Origin: Papaver somniferum
Lineage: Eukaryota > Streptophyta > Magnoliopsida > Ranunculales > Papaveraceae
Assembly: GCF_003573695.1 (NCBI RefSeq)
Contig: NC_039363.1
Location: 167,416,747-167,480,746, forward strand
Direction: 5' to 3'
DNA: 64,000 bases
The notes under the pieces are model-generated. The model did not search any database, had not been told where the DNA came from, and saw only the letters and a list, made by a program, of their open reading frames with translations. Positions 1-10,685 of this stretch are shown one piece after another (within the stretch, counting starts at the first letter, position 1; each line of letters begins with the position of its first letter). The position numbers and the translations under genes were made by a program.

Positions 1-31
1 AAGCTGTGAACATGTTTCCTCTTTGTGCTTT

Positions 32-566
32 TCATAGATAGAGAAATTCGCAAACATGCTCTATCAATGACTGAACTGCTTCCTTGATCGGTGCTTCAGA
101 AATAGAGAAAGTCCTGACAGGAAGAGGATCTCTGTGTACTCCTTCGGCTCCAAGGTTAAGTTCTCCTGAGTCAACCTTTTCTCTGAATATGCGTTTCAAA
201 ACTTTGTAGCTACTTGTGGGGTGATTGACGAACCTGTGGAATCGGCAGTAACGAGGATTTTCCATGTCTTCCTCAGTTGGGTCTCTCCTGACGTATGGAA
301 ATTTGATTGCACCATCTTGGATCCAGGCGTCTAAAAGTTCGAGCACTTATCCAATGGGAAGAGGAAAATCAGGCGCATCATCAGGAGTATCTGTGCGTTG
401 GCCAGGAGCATGTGTCTCTGGTTTGTCCTTCTTTTGCGTCTTTGGAGGAGCTGCATCATGCTTTTTCGGGGATTCAGCCTTGCGCTTGCTCCCTTCTGCA
501 ACATCGTTTGTAGAGGACTGCAGGTTGTACTTCTTATTGATCAGGCGTCTGCTTCCTCGAGTGTCA
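32..566 (-). pseudogene. Element A post-gag region with zinc-knuckle-like motif (broken)
   Basis: Seen: two open stretches on the minus strand separated by an in-frame TAA near 350. The upstream stretch reads RGSRRLINKKYN and then a Lys/Pro-rich linker. The downstream stretch is the 104-residue frame ending at 32, with the pattern ELLDAW, RRDPTEEDMENPRYCRFHRF, HPTSSY, LKRIF. The same block in elements B and D reads YCHYHRFLHHPTSEC and YCYYRFIHHLTNEC. This resembles the CxxH...H-x4-C zinc knuckle found after gag in Tat/Ogre-type gypsy elements, which would bind RNA during packaging. In A the final cysteine is replaced (SSY), so the knuckle is probably dead. The upstream part is out of frame with the gag start at 541-1167 because the gag core is missing between them. 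Confidence 0.7.
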
Positions 567-1167
567 CGTGATTCCTCAGTCTTTGTGGAGAAATGTAACC
601 TTTTGGAAGGGGAATCCTCTGCGTACCAGCGGGATAAGGAGGTTGGTGACGATGGACATGTGATGTCTTGTCTTTTCCACGGTTCTCCAGAAGGCGCTCC
701 ACGTCTTCCCGAGTAATGAAATTTGATGGTTCCTTTGCTGATGAATCTGCGGCTTTGCCAGTTTCATCATCATCCACTGTATGGATTGAGATTACTTCAG
801 GATCAGCAACCTCTGAGGATTTCTCCTTATTTTTTCCCTTTTCTTGAGTCTTCTCTGTCATCTTACCAGTAAGTTTGAGATAATTACACAGCTCCTTCTG
901 TGTAGAAGCCATGTCAGTCTGATTCTTTGCGAGAGTCTCCTGCACTTTGATAAGATCAACAATGGTAGGTGGTGGATTTCCTCTGACTTCTTCAGGGTGT
1001 AAACCGAACAGCGGATGACCTTCAGCGTGAGGAGGAGTAATGTCACCACTGTCAATGTTGGAGGCCGGAATCGTTTCCGGGATATTCTGATTGTCATTGT
1101 TGTTGTTGCTAGTACTAGCGTCGTTTGTGTTGGAACCTGTAACTAACCCAGACCTAAGACCAGCCAT
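541..1167 (-). pseudogene. Element A gag, N-terminal part; core domain deleted
   Basis: Seen: a 208-codon open frame on the minus strand starting 36 bp inside the primer site. It begins MAGLRSG, is Asn/Ser/Thr-rich, then has a short helical stretch (IVDLIKVQETLAKNQTDM), a Lys/Glu-rich linker, and the block SNFITREDVERLLENR followed by HQPPYP. In element D the same block leads into the gag core (LYDGTGNAREHISRF). In A the sequence passes straight from GYISPQ into the segment that follows the core, in another frame, so about 470 bp of core is missing compared with D (roughly 44975-45446 there). Family knowledge: the missing part corresponds to the retrotransposon gag (capsid) domain. The ATG is supported by the equivalent starts in C and D. 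Confidence 0.75.
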
Positions 1168-1202
1168 CTTGTGAAATCGTGAGATTGCAACCGAGAGATT
1201 AA

Positions 1203-1221
1203 TCTCCCACTGTGGTCGCCA
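1203..1221 (-). other. Primer binding site of element A (tRNA-Arg type)
   Basis: On the minus strand the sequence directly after the LTR reads TGGCGACCACAGTGGGAG. Its complement, CTCCCACTGTGGTCGCCA, matches from memory the 3' end of a plant tRNA-Arg (UCG-type) plus CCA. The same site occurs beside the LTRs of elements B, C and D. The tRNA identity should be confirmed by alignment. Confidence 0.75.
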
Positions 1222-2129
1222 ATCTGTGAGTGGGGAAAAACGATTTGCAGGTTTTTACGGAGTTGAAGAGTCGACCGTGTGGAGACTCCTTGAACCGAGC
1301 GAAATGTTGAACCTCACACAGATGCACTGCAAGAAGGGAGTGCTTTAAGTTCTAGAGATCAATCTGTAAGACCCCGGCCTAAACCAAGAACAATGGTCGT
1401 TCTAGAGTCAATTCGGTCACAAGAGAGGATGGGTTGATCTGTAGGAGAGAAGCTGAGAAATGCGTGAGATCAATAGTGATCTGATATTGTAGGTGTGTTG
1501 TGAATTCAGCGTGAAAATGCTCTGAATAATTGAATTTTTCTCAATTGAGAGTAGTTTATGTGAGTTCGTGTAGACGAAAGATTGTCTGTATGAACTTTGA
1601 TGAGAAATTGCTCGTCTTGGCCAATGTCGTTCGAATGTTCGAAACTTCTCCCTTTTCATTCAGGATTCAGGGACATTTTATAATGCCGGAGTTGAAAAAC
1701 AATGATCCCATGAAGTGTGACAGTTGCTGGAATCAGAGAATGGGAAATGGGGAAATCATGTTAAAACCAATTACTCATCGTGCGGAGACTTGGTTAACTT
1801 TCCACCCACTACTTTGCTGACTCTTCCAACTGATTGCACGACTTGCTCACATTCTCATCGTGGGTGAACACACGTCCGTAGACCGCCAGACCAAAACCCT
1901 AGTTAATATCCCCCCATGTGACACGATTGAAATCTCGTGATTGTGGAGTCAGTTGCTGACTTTATGGGACGATGAGTCCATGTAGCGCCGAGTTGAACAT
2001 GATTAACAAATGTTTCGAAACTCATGAATTTAATGTGTCTGCTGAGACGAGGTATCATTATAACCTAATACGAGCAAAACTGTGTTGCTAAATTGTTGAA
2101 TATTGATAGTTGAACCAATATTCTTTGAT

Positions 2130-2245
2130 TTGAGAAAATATTGCTAGTCTGAGCGAATATTGCTAATTGAGTAAATATTGTCGGTTCGAGCGAATATTGC
2201 TAGTTTGAGCAAATATTGCTAGTTTGAACAAATATTGTTCTTTTG
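2130..2245. repeat. Short tandem repeat, ~22-bp unit, in LTR A
   Basis: About five imperfect copies of a unit like GAGCGAATATTGCTAGTTT lie between 2130 and 2245. Units differ at one to four bases. The array is non-coding and inside the LTR. Confidence 0.7.
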
Positions 2246-2989
2246 ATGAATTGTTGGTAACTGGACCAAATAAAATGTTACTTTAAGTTACTGAATGTTG
2301 TGTCGAGCAAAATAAATATGAATATCAATCATGGAATCAACATAAAATTATCAGAGTGTTCGAAATTGCACAGAATCACGTTTCTGCAAAGCTCTGGATT
2401 CAAAAGCCTAATTTTACCAAAATGATGATTTATTGCAAATCAACACGGGACCGGCTACATGGGATGACGGGTTCACCATATAACTCCCAAATGCTCGAAT
2501 GAGCAAAAATACCAAAGTCTCTTGAGGACCAGTTGGTGAAAGAATGATTAAATGTTGATTTAACCATTTACTTAAATAATGATCGTGTGAACAACAAATC
2601 ATAAAACCTGATATAGAAAATATGAGGGGCCGACCAAGAGGTCATGAGACCGTATCTTGATGGTCTTGGGAACAGTAGATGGTCGTTTGAGCGAACTTCC
2701 AATTGTTTGGAAAGAGTTCGAACCTAATATGAGCAACTGAGCAAATTAGGTTAAAATCATTAAAACATGCGGGACCAGCTGTTTGCAAGCCTCAGGGTCA
2801 CCCTTGGTCGGTCAAGGGGATGTGCCCGTGTCACCATAGTGTCCGTGATTCAGTCCTGAGAATTTTGATATTTTCTGATGCACGTTTGAGCAACATTTGA
2901 AGAAAATATGCAAAATCCATGGTTTTGCTGAAACCGGAAAAAATACATGAGATGATGAAAATAATAAATAAAACAAGGAATTACAAGGT

Positions 2990-4230
2990 GTGGGACCGTC
3001 CACGGCTAGGGCATGGCCGTCCGGCTGACATGCGGTCCCACATGCTTTTCCCAGTTTTATGTGATTTTATGTATTTTTCTCTGATTTAAGGGAAATTCCA
3101 TGAAACTGGAGAGTTTGGCGAAATTAGGGAACTTCCATGAGATGAGAGACATAAATTAAAATATAAAAATAGGGAATGGGAGTGTTGGACCGGCAATGGC
3201 CGTGGCATGGCCGGCCGGCCAATGGGCGCGGGTCCCAAGGCACTCTTCCCAATTTTATGTAATTTTGATGATTTTAGATAATTTTCATAAAATCAAATGG
3301 ATTTGTTGAAAACCAAGATATTTTGTTGAAATCAGGGAGTTTACATGAAATCAGGAAACAAAACACCAAATAATAATAAAATAATGGACTGTGGGACCGG
3401 CTAGGGCATGGTCGGCCGGCTAGAGCCCGATCCCACAAGTTTTCCTAATTTTTTTGATATTTTCCATGATTTTAGAGAAAAGACATGAAATTAGGTAATT
3501 TTAGGGAAAATTCATAAAATCAAGGAATTTTCATAATTTGAGAAGGAATAATAAAATAATGGGACGTGAGGTGTGGGACCGGCCACGGCCAAGGCATGAG
3601 CGGCCGGCCGGCGGTCCTGCGACACTGTTCCCTAATTTTATTATTTTTTGATAAAATCATGTGATTTAGATAAAAATACATGAAATTAGGTAATTTTCAT
3701 GATTTTAGGGAAAATTCATAAAATCAAGGAATATTCATAATTTGAGAAGGAATAATAAAATAATGGGACATGACGTGTGCGACCGGCCACGGCTAAGGCA
3801 TGGTCGGCTGGTGCTCGGTCCTTCGACACCTTTCCCTAATTTTATTATTTTTTGACAATATCATGTGATTTAGATAAAAATACATGAAATTAGGTAATTT
3901 TCATGATTTTAGGGAAAATTCATAAAATCAAGGAATTTTCATAATTTGAGAGAAATAATAAAATAGTGGAGACGTGAGGTGTGGGACCGGCCACGTCCAA
4001 GGCATGGTCGGCTGGTGCTCGGTCCCGCGACACCTTTCCCTAATTTTTAATATATTTTGATAAAATCATGGGATTTAGATAATTTCTTTGAAATAAAGGA
4101 AATTTGCTCGAACGAGAGGATTTTTATGAGATCATGAAAATAGTAAAAATATGGTAAAATATAAAATTGGGCGCGGGACTAGTCACGGCATGACTGGCCG
4201 GCTGGTGAGCCTAGTCTCCTGGCGCTTTTG
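2990..4230. repeat. Tandem array of ~200-bp units inside LTR A
   Basis: A GC-rich core (GGGACCGGCCACGGCCAAGG, then CATGGCCGGCCGGC) recurs at about 2993, 3187, 3393, 3575, 3780, 3982 and 4175, giving spacings of roughly 182-206 bp. The cores are joined by AT-rich DNA with TTTTCCCTAATTTTAT and CATGATTTTAGGGAAAATTC blocks. Weaker cores occur near 2449 and 2770. Neighbouring units at 3575, 3780 and 3982 are the most alike, suggesting recent local amplification. Open frames in the array are incidental. Confidence 0.85.
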
Positions 4231-5137
4231 TTTAATATTTTATTATTATTATTTTCCCTTCCTATTTTGCATAGGTTCCTCGTTCATTCGTATTTTTGAA
4301 ATGCTCGTTCGTGCATTCAAAATGCTGGTCTGTGAATTATCTGCTAATTACACTTGCACCATTTTTTTCAGGGCTTATTCGATGCTCAGATGCTTGTTCC
4401 GTTTAATACTTATTACTAACCTGTGGAATTCTTCTGGCAAGAACCACAGATTGAAGTAACGAAATATAACGAGGAATCGTAGAACATTGTTGAATATTCA
4501 GGAGATGAATTGACGACTCGTAGAATATTATTGGATATTCAGAGGCTCGTAGAATATTGCTGGCTATTCATACGATTTAAAATAATTAATTGCTGGCTCT
4601 ATACTAGAAGGGATTCCTGTCTAGGAGCATTAATTATATGAGGGTTGAGCAATATGAACTTGCTGGAGTGTCATATTCCTCTTGCATAGTCGGGGAAAAT
4701 CTGGTTACATTCCGAAGACGTTGCCGCTCTATACTAGCACACATGATGTCTAGGATCCGCCCAATCTTTCGATTCTATACAGTATGAGATGTGTCGTGGC
4801 CTCAGCTGAGAGACTGCACATCTTCATCTTCTATGAGAGACTTTCTCCATCAGAGATGGCATGAGCTTTCATGCAAAGAGACATGAGTCTCGATACTCAT
4901 CCGACTGCCGGATCCGGAGTAATTACTGAAATTGCTCAGTATTTATGAGATGTGCCGTGGCCTCAGCTGAGAGACTACACATCTACACGTACTCTGAGAG
5001 ACATCCTTCTCAGTCAGAGATTTATGACATGAGCTTTCATGCTTTAATGAGAGACATGAGTCTCAATACTCATCCGGTTACCGAATCTGGAGTATAGTTT
5101 TACAATTTTATCCTTTGTTGAAAATTCACCATCTACA

Positions 5138-5645
5138 TAGGTAAAGGAAAACCATCATTGGGGAAGCATCTTATCAAGTCTCTGAAATCTACGCAGCACC
5201 TGATCTGTCCATTCTTCTTCTTTACCGGCACCACATTATCCAGCCAGGTCGGATGATGGATGGGTTTGATGAATCCAGCAGCCAGCAACTTCTGAATCTC
5301 AGTCTTGATTTGTTCTTCTACCTCATGCCTGAATTTCCTAGGGGATTGATTGATCGGCTCGGATCCGGGTATGACATGTATATGGTGGGTGACCATTTTT
5401 CATCTAGGCCAGGCGTTTCTTCATATGTCCGGGAAAATATGTCTTGGTATTCCTTGAGAAGTAGCACAAGTATCGTGTGTTCCTCTGCAGACAAGGTCGA
5501 ACTGATGGAGATAGGCCTGGGATATTCCTCATCCCAGATGTTGACCACTTCGAGCTCATCAGTTGTGGAATTGGTATCGTCCTGCAGTTGTCGTGGAGCA
5601 TCTGGTACTTCCTTTCGTGGCTCGTCGTTGTTGTAGCATTCCATT
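5138..5645 (-). pseudogene. Element C reverse transcriptase, N-terminal fragment
   Basis: Seen: minus-strand frames at 5318-5644 and 5138-5396 together give the classic entry into a Ty3/gypsy reverse transcriptase. The pre-RT block is LLKEYQDIFSRTYEETPGL, followed by RKFRHEVEEQIKTEIQKL, AGFIKPIHHPTWLDNVVPVKKKNGQI, VDFRDL and FPLPM. The two frames are offset by a frameshift near 5340. The domain stops after FPLPM where element A is inserted. The catalytic YxDD motif would lie beyond that point, so this copy cannot be active. CCVDFRDL and CFPNDGF replace the usual VCVDFRDLN and CPKDDF, showing point decay. Confidence 0.85.
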
Positions 5646-5933
5646 GGGCGGAGAGACTAGGAGACAGTCTCCCTTGATAATTGCTAACAGCGGCGTCGGT
5701 ACACCATTTTTCCTTTATGATCACGGCTCGCCACAAAGGTCCGCTCCCTCTTCGTGTGAACGTGGGTCGCGGCTTCACAGGATGCAGAAGAATGCTTCGT
5801 CAGCAAAGATGCATCGTGGGTTTTAGCCCTCAATGATGCAAGTCGGTCTTACTCCTGAATTGACGCCCACGTGGGGAGTGGGATTCAACGAACTTTGTCT
5901 GATTCTTTCCGCGGAGCTTCCGTACATGTTGGT
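5646..5933 (-). pseudogene. Degraded protease-to-RT linker of element C
   Basis: This stretch joins the protease fragment to the reverse transcriptase on the minus strand. Frames are broken by several stops. Short runs such as NGMLQR and WRAVIIKEK are readable but match no domain I know. Confidence 0.4.
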
Positions 5934-6307
5934 TTAGTTTCCCTCGAAGTCCGTCATTGTAGTAGGCTTCTGTACGACCATGCCTGGGCGAACCTTGGAT
6001 GTCCTGAGAGTCTTGAGAGTAATCACATTCGAAGACGTTCCTGTGTCGATAAGGCCCTCTTGAACTCTGAATCCTTGATGCGTGTGGTGACATGTAGGGC
6101 ACGGTTGTGACCTTCCCCTGGTTGATTGCAGCAAAACGTCTCCGCCCGCTGATTCTTCGAAAGGTGTAAAAGTTCGCATAAACTTTCCACTAGAGAAACT
6201 ACTTCCTGATCCGTCGGCCTCTGGTTCATAGTGAAACTATTGACTTGAGGAGGATCGTTGTGAGGATCATTCCCCAGTGTAGGAGTCTCCATGACAGGAC
6301 CGCTCAT
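5934..6307 (-). pseudogene. Element C gag C-terminus and aspartic protease fragment
   Basis: Seen: overlapping minus-strand frames at 6023-6307 and 5934-6179. The first has TDQEVVSLVESLCELLHLSKNQRAETF, equivalent to TVQSMVQRVCEILYFSKVQRQDIF in element D. The second contains LIDTGTSSNVITLKTLR, the D-T-G active-site triad of a retropepsin, followed by the region leading toward the flap. Family knowledge: the enzyme would cut the Gag-Pol polyprotein as a dimer. The active site is intact here, but the frame is shifted relative to the upstream part and closes soon after, so only a fragment remains. The zinc knuckle and gag core seen in D are absent between this piece and the gag start at 6480-6843. 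Confidence 0.7.
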
Positions 6308-6479
6308 ATCTGATGTCGCTTATTTGATCAGGTCCATGTAGGCCCGCGCCACTGATCTACCTTCTCCGAGTGCGTTGAATGCGTTCCTTGTTGGCTCCAG
6401 GGGCTGTCGCGGCTCTTATGGCAGTCGATCAGTTAATGTCTTAAGAAAAGTGAGTACCTCTTTCTGAGTTGTAGCCATG

Positions 6480-6843
6480 TATGTTTGTCCCCTTGCGAGA
6501 ACTTCTTGTCTCTCCATCAAATCCACCATGGTAATAGGGGGTTTTCCTCCTCTGGTCCTCGTCCCGATGGAGGAGTGGAAGTTTCTCTGGTGACGGCTGG
6601 AGGCGTTACACTTGAAGAGATGCTAGGGTTTGCGGCTGCTCTGGCTCTGGTGATAGGAGGTGTCACGCCAAATGGAATATCTCCTCTTGCTCCGCTGGTG
6701 TTGGTAGTATAGGAAGTAATTCCACGAGATACATTGATGGTATTGACTGGATGCACGGTGACACCTGGGATATCAACACCGAGAGTGTTGTCAACGCTAG
6801 TCCCGTCAGGATTGGTTGCTTATCCAGACCTCAGATCCACCAT
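6480..6843 (-). pseudogene. Element C gag, N-terminal part
   Basis: The ATG at 6843-6841 gives MVDLRSG followed by an in-frame TGA, then ATNPDGTSVDNTLGVD and a Thr/Ser/Pro-rich stretch (ITRARAAANPSISSSVTPP). The same block in element D reads MIDLRSGSATNP and ITRARATAAAPNISSNVTPS, so the identity as the gag start is secure. The stop at codon 8 (TGA where D has a serine codon) and a later frameshift make this copy inactive. The gag core domain is not found downstream; the frame leads directly toward the gag C-terminal block near 6300. Confidence 0.7.
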
Positions 6844-6892
6844 TTTCAAAATCAATAAAAGTGAATTGGTATTGAAGAACCGAGAGATTAAC

Positions 6893-6910
6893 ATCCCACT
6901 GTGGTCGCCA
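6893..6910 (-). other. Primer binding site of element C
   Basis: The plus strand reads ATCCCACTGTGGTCGCCA, the tRNA-Arg-type 3' end, two bases from the LTR start at 6913. It has one mismatch to the site in A and B. Confidence 0.75.
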
Positions 6911-6912
6911 AT

Positions 6913-7560
6913 TGTTTATGGGTGAAAACTATTTCTGCCGGTTTTGGTAATTTGGGGTGTGCGGATGAGAAATGAATCTAAACCCTAAACAAATGCACTA
7001 CATGGGAGTGCTTTTGGTTCGAGAAATCAATCTGTACAATTCTGGCCTAAACCAATAAATGGTCGTTCCAGACTTGCTTCGGTCACAAAGTGAAGGGGAT
7101 GGGGTTGATCTTAGGAAGGGAAGCGAAGAAGGTGTTGAGATTGTGAAGGTGTTGGCTGTGTATGACTTGTATCAGAAAGCTGAACTGGCTTGCAGAGTGT
7201 AAGTTATCAGTTCTGGTGTTTGAATACGATTGTATCAACACTAGGTTTCTGTCTTGTTTGTCCTTTGGAAATAGGGAGGAGAACCTATTTATATAAGTCA
7301 TTGATCCTAACCCATGTCTCTCATGGGAAGTGGAGGAAGTGGAGTGATGGAGTAGTGGAGTTGTGTGTTAGTGTCACACGACCAGTCTTGCCCACTTCTC
7401 CCATCATCACTAACAGTCCATGTCTTCTTGACACGTTCTTGTGATGGAGCGTTGCACGATGCACGCTGTAAACCTCCAGACCAATACCCCAGTATGTATC
7501 CCCAGTTTGTGACATGCTTGATATTTCAAATGTGTGGATGTGGGACCCATAGAAAGTAGC
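6913..7560 (-). repeat. LTR of element C, left piece (split by element B)
   Basis: Begins TGTTTATGGGTGAAAAC and matches the first ~650 bp of the B LTRs at 7561 and 14878. It stops at AGAAAGTAGC, where element B starts. The rest continues at 17303-19343. Small ORFs in this piece are shared by every copy and look incidental. Confidence 0.9.
7556..7560. repeat. Target site duplication GTAGC, left copy
   Basis: GTAGC lies directly before element B and again directly after it (17303-17307). Joining the two flanks once restores an unbroken LTR of element C. Confidence 0.9.
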
Positions 7561-9605
7561 TGTTTATGGGTGAAAACTATTTTTGTCGGTTTTGGTAATT
7601 TTGGGTGTGTGGATGAGAAATGAATCTAAACCCTAAGCAAATGCACTGCACGGGAGTGCTTGTGACTCGAGAAATCAATCTGTACAATTCTGGCCTAAAC
7701 CAAGAAATGGTCGTTCCAGACTTTCTTCGGTCACAAAGTGAAGGAGATGGGGTTGATCTTAGGGAGGGAAGCGAAGAAGGTGTTGAGATTGTGAAGTTGT
7801 TGGATGTGTATTACTTGTATCAGAAAGCTTAACTGGCTTGCAGAGTGTAAGCTATCAATTCTGGTGTTCGGATACGATTGTATCAACACTTGGTTTTCTG
7901 TTTTGTCCTGTCTTGGAAATAGGGAGGAGAACCCATTTATACAAGTCATTAAGCCTAACCCACGTCTCTCGTGGGAAGTGGAGGAAGTGGAGTGATGGAG
8001 TAGTGGAGTCGTGTGTTAGTGTCACACGATCAGTCTTGCCCACTTCTCCCATCATAACTAACCGTCCATGTCTTCCTGACACGTTCTTGTGATGGCGCGT
8101 TGTGCGCTGCACGCTGTAAATTACCAGACCAATACCCCAGTAAGTATCCCCCAGTTTGTGACATGTTTGATTCTCGAATGTGTGGATCGTGGGACCCACA
8201 GAAAGTAGCATGTGATGCTGGATTAAATAACTAAGTTATTTAGGAAGTCGGTATTTATGAAATATCATATGTATTCCATGCAGGTAACGCATCGAATATA
8301 TTCAGCATGTGTGAAGCATCGCTGTTTTAAGGCTTAACGGAGTAAGTCACAAATTAAGCGTCTTAAAATAGCATCACGTCCAGCCATCTTCGAGTGATCG
8401 TTTGGAGGTCGTATGGGCAAACCATGCTTTGGCGGATCACGCTATATGGAAGAGTGGCGGACGGTGATCATGGTGATGCTTCACTGGTCGCCTAACTCCT
8501 GACCAGGGCCGCTTAACCAAGCTGGCGAAGTTGGACGGACGAGATGACTTGCGACCCACATCTGCGACCTTTGGATTAGGCTTTCGGAGGTGCGCTAGCA
8601 CCCACTTTCAGCTCAATCGAATTCGAGCTTAGAGAGCGATTTTGGAGGGACCGATTCGTCCTGTATGGAGGTGGACCACCGGTGTTCATGTCCGTGCTAT
8701 CTCATCTCGTAGGGGTACGATCTAAACCACTTGATTCGTCCGGCAAAGAGGAGTGTTCGAGATTGGTTTGCAATTGGAAACCACGCGACCATGCCTAGTT
8801 TGGGCGCACGAATCGAGGTGCTCGGCCATGGCCGGCCTTGGCCGATTGGTCACACATGTAGACGAGACCACGATGATTGTATTGACATCCTTGGGACCCT
8901 TTGAATCTACATCTACACCCTCCATCTATGCCTGCGAAGATAGATGGTCGTGACTGATTTGCGACACATGTGATATGCTGCAAACCCTAATTAAGGTTTC
9001 ATTCCATGCTACTTTGGCTGGAAGAATTGGCAAGCTACGCTCCTATTTTGGGGAGACCGACCATGTGGGACCCACATTGGGCCGGTGGTGAACACGCCAA
9101 TACCTGTCTGGAGGTTATAGACTTGATCTAAGCAATCCAAACATGCCGGTAAAGTTGGATGGTCGTGATCAATTTAAGACACTTAGTGGAATTTCCTGCG
9201 ACCCTTAAAGCATCACGCCGGCCGAACTTTGGGCGAGCGTTTTCTCCTCCCTGGCTTGGTCGTGAGAAAGTCGGTCAGGTAAGGAGGAAATGGGCCCGCC
9301 GGTGTGCAGGACAATGCTTGTCCAACTGGTCATGGGATGATCCACGTCGTCCAATCATGCCGGTGAAGCTGGTCGGTCGTGACTATTTTGAGACCGATAT
9401 TGGCGGCCTTGTTCGTGCGGACCTTCTCCAAACGGTTTCACCAGTTCGAACATCATTTTCCAGGCTGGCGTTTGGTGATTGTTTTGGAGGCATGTCATGC
9501 GTTCGACCGACCAGAGCATAAACGGGCCCGCTGGTGGTCATTAAGGTGGTAGCATGTTCCTGTTGAGGATCTTCTAGACTGGTTAAATCATGCGGCCAAC
9601 TTGCG
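7561..9605 (-). repeat. 3' LTR of element B, lacking its last ~390 bp
   Basis: Aligns from TGTTTATGGGTGAAAACT through CATGCGGCCAACTTGCG with 14878-16914 of the 5' LTR. At 9606 the match ends; the 5' LTR goes on for 388 bp to its terminus but here the sequence turns into the region upstream of the antisense gene. A GGGCCCGCTGGTGGTC motif occurs both at 9525 and at 9613, so a deletion between short repeats is a possible cause. No host gene is seen in the LTR. Confidence 0.85.
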
Positions 9606-9650
9606 AGGATTAGGGCCCGCTGGTGGTCCTAATCTTCTTTCTATTAGGAT

Positions 9651-9674
9651 TATCCAATTACTTGCTTATAAAAG
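9651..9674 (+). promoter_or_regulatory. Promoter of the antisense PMD gene (CCAAT and TATA)
   Basis: CCAAT at about 9654 and TATAAAAG at 9667-9674 lie on the plus strand, followed about 30 bp later by a pyrimidine-rich stretch (CTTTTCTCACGTTC) that suits a plant transcription start. Element D has the same arrangement at 41405-41412. A TATA box alone is weak evidence; its recurrence in the same place in two elements, each followed by an intron donor, makes it convincing. Confidence 0.65.
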
Positions 9675-9699
9675 GGACCAACCCCTTTTCCTTTTCTCA

Positions 9700-10685
9700 C
9701 GTTCTTTTTTTTTTGTTCGACTCCTGTCCGGAGCTTCTGTCGCTGCCGCTGATCACGCCGCCGGAGCTCGTCGCTGTCGCCGTCCGTCAGCAAGGTAAGC
9801 GTCCGTTTTTTTTTTCTTTACAAAACCCTAATTGCTTAGGTAAACTCATTTTTCTCTTTAGAGGATTATTCCATTGTAGATGAAATTTCTTCGTGATTAA
9901 TTCCACCAATGAAATTGATAGTGAAACCGTTGATATTGCTAGGATTGCTTAGTAAAATAAGCCGTGAATCTGTGAATATATTGTTTTTTGCTTCTTTCTT
10001 CCATCGTTGCATGCAAAACCTAGCGTTTAGGTTATAGCTTGAAAAACCCTTGGTTTGAATTTCGTAGACACGATTCCCATGAATAAAGGAAACCGTGTCA
10101 TGATACGTGCAAATGAATGCGGGCCCCACCATATATGCTCGGTTGAATGTGAGTCCCACTATGTACGCCTGATTGAACATCGAATCTATACCAGTTTCGT
10201 GACCTCGACCGGCCTTGCTTGCTGACGTGGCCCAATACCAGACTTGTGACCTTGATCGGACTTGACCAATACCGGCTTTGCTTGCTGATGTGGCACAATA
10301 CCAGACTTGTGACCTTGATCGGCCGTGACCAATATCGGCTTGACGTGACCCAACACCAGCCTACTGACATGATATCAATCTTGCTTGCGTGGCCCAATAC
10401 TTTCTTGACTGACGTGATATCAATCTTGCTTGGGGATATTATCCCTGTAATCTTGACCGGCTTCGCGGACTTGACCAACACCGGCCTCGTTTGCTGACGT
10501 GGCTCAATACCATCCTTGTTTGGACCCAATACCATCCTTGTTTGCTGACGTGGCTCAATACCAGCCTTGCTTGTATGATTGACCCAGCCTTATGTACTCC
10601 AACGTGAATGTGTGTTCTGTCGTGTGTGACTACACATCCCACGCGTTTTCATACAAGTACTGACTCCCCTACCTTTTATTGTAGA
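9700..10685 (+). other. 5' leader exon and first intron of the PMD gene
   Basis: A non-coding leader (about 9700-9794) ends CAAG/GTAAGC, a good plant donor, and an intron of ~890 bp runs to TTTTATTGTAG at 10684, one base before the ATG at 10686. The leader end shares CCGTCAG...G/GTAAG with element D (41474-41492). From 10190 to 10590 the intron holds imperfect ~60-bp repeats with GCTTGCTGACGTGGCxCAATACC. Long frames on the minus strand here come from that repeat and are not genes. Confidence 0.65.

Larger units (their letters stand above)
1..5137 (-). mobile_element. Element A: gypsy-type LTR retrotransposon, 5' part only
   Basis: Seen: reading on the minus strand, an LTR at 1225-5137 is followed by a tRNA-Arg-type primer site at 1203-1221, then a gag start at 1167 and post-gag sequence down to position 32. 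The element continues beyond the left edge. Its LTR ends inside the reverse transcriptase of element C: the C reading frame stops exactly at the LTR edge (5138). So A was inserted into C after C had landed. The target duplication cannot be tested because the other end is outside the window. The gag resembles those of elements C and D (start motif M-x-x-LRSG). The coding part is broken, so A is probably not autonomous. Confidence 0.8.
1225..5137 (-). repeat. 5' LTR of element A, unusually long (3.9 kb)
   Basis: Seen on the plus strand: starts TGTGAGTGGGG beside the primer site and ends GAAAATTCACCATCTACA, which matches the LTR ends of B, C and D (...CACCATCAACA), so the element begins TG and ends CA in its own direction. 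At ~3.9 kb it is about 1.4-1.5 kb longer than the LTRs of B and D. The extra length is largely explained by AT-rich sequence and a tandem array (2990-4230). No host gene is visible here. Two near-repeats at 4780-4870 and 4950-5060 (GATGTGxCGTGGCCTCAGCTGAGAG) flank the end. Confidence 0.75.

Noticed and set aside
264..716. 150-codon plus-strand frame
   Set aside because: Lies opposite the gag/post-gag of element A and reads as its antisense shadow.
7855..8211. 118-codon minus-strand frame in the LTR, repeated in every LTR copy
   Set aside because: Same position in all LTR copies as expected for shared DNA; composition is not protein-like and no family is recognised.
10098..10535. 145-codon minus-strand frame and its plus-strand partner
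   Set aside because: Generated by the ~60-bp repeat within the first intron of the PMD gene.
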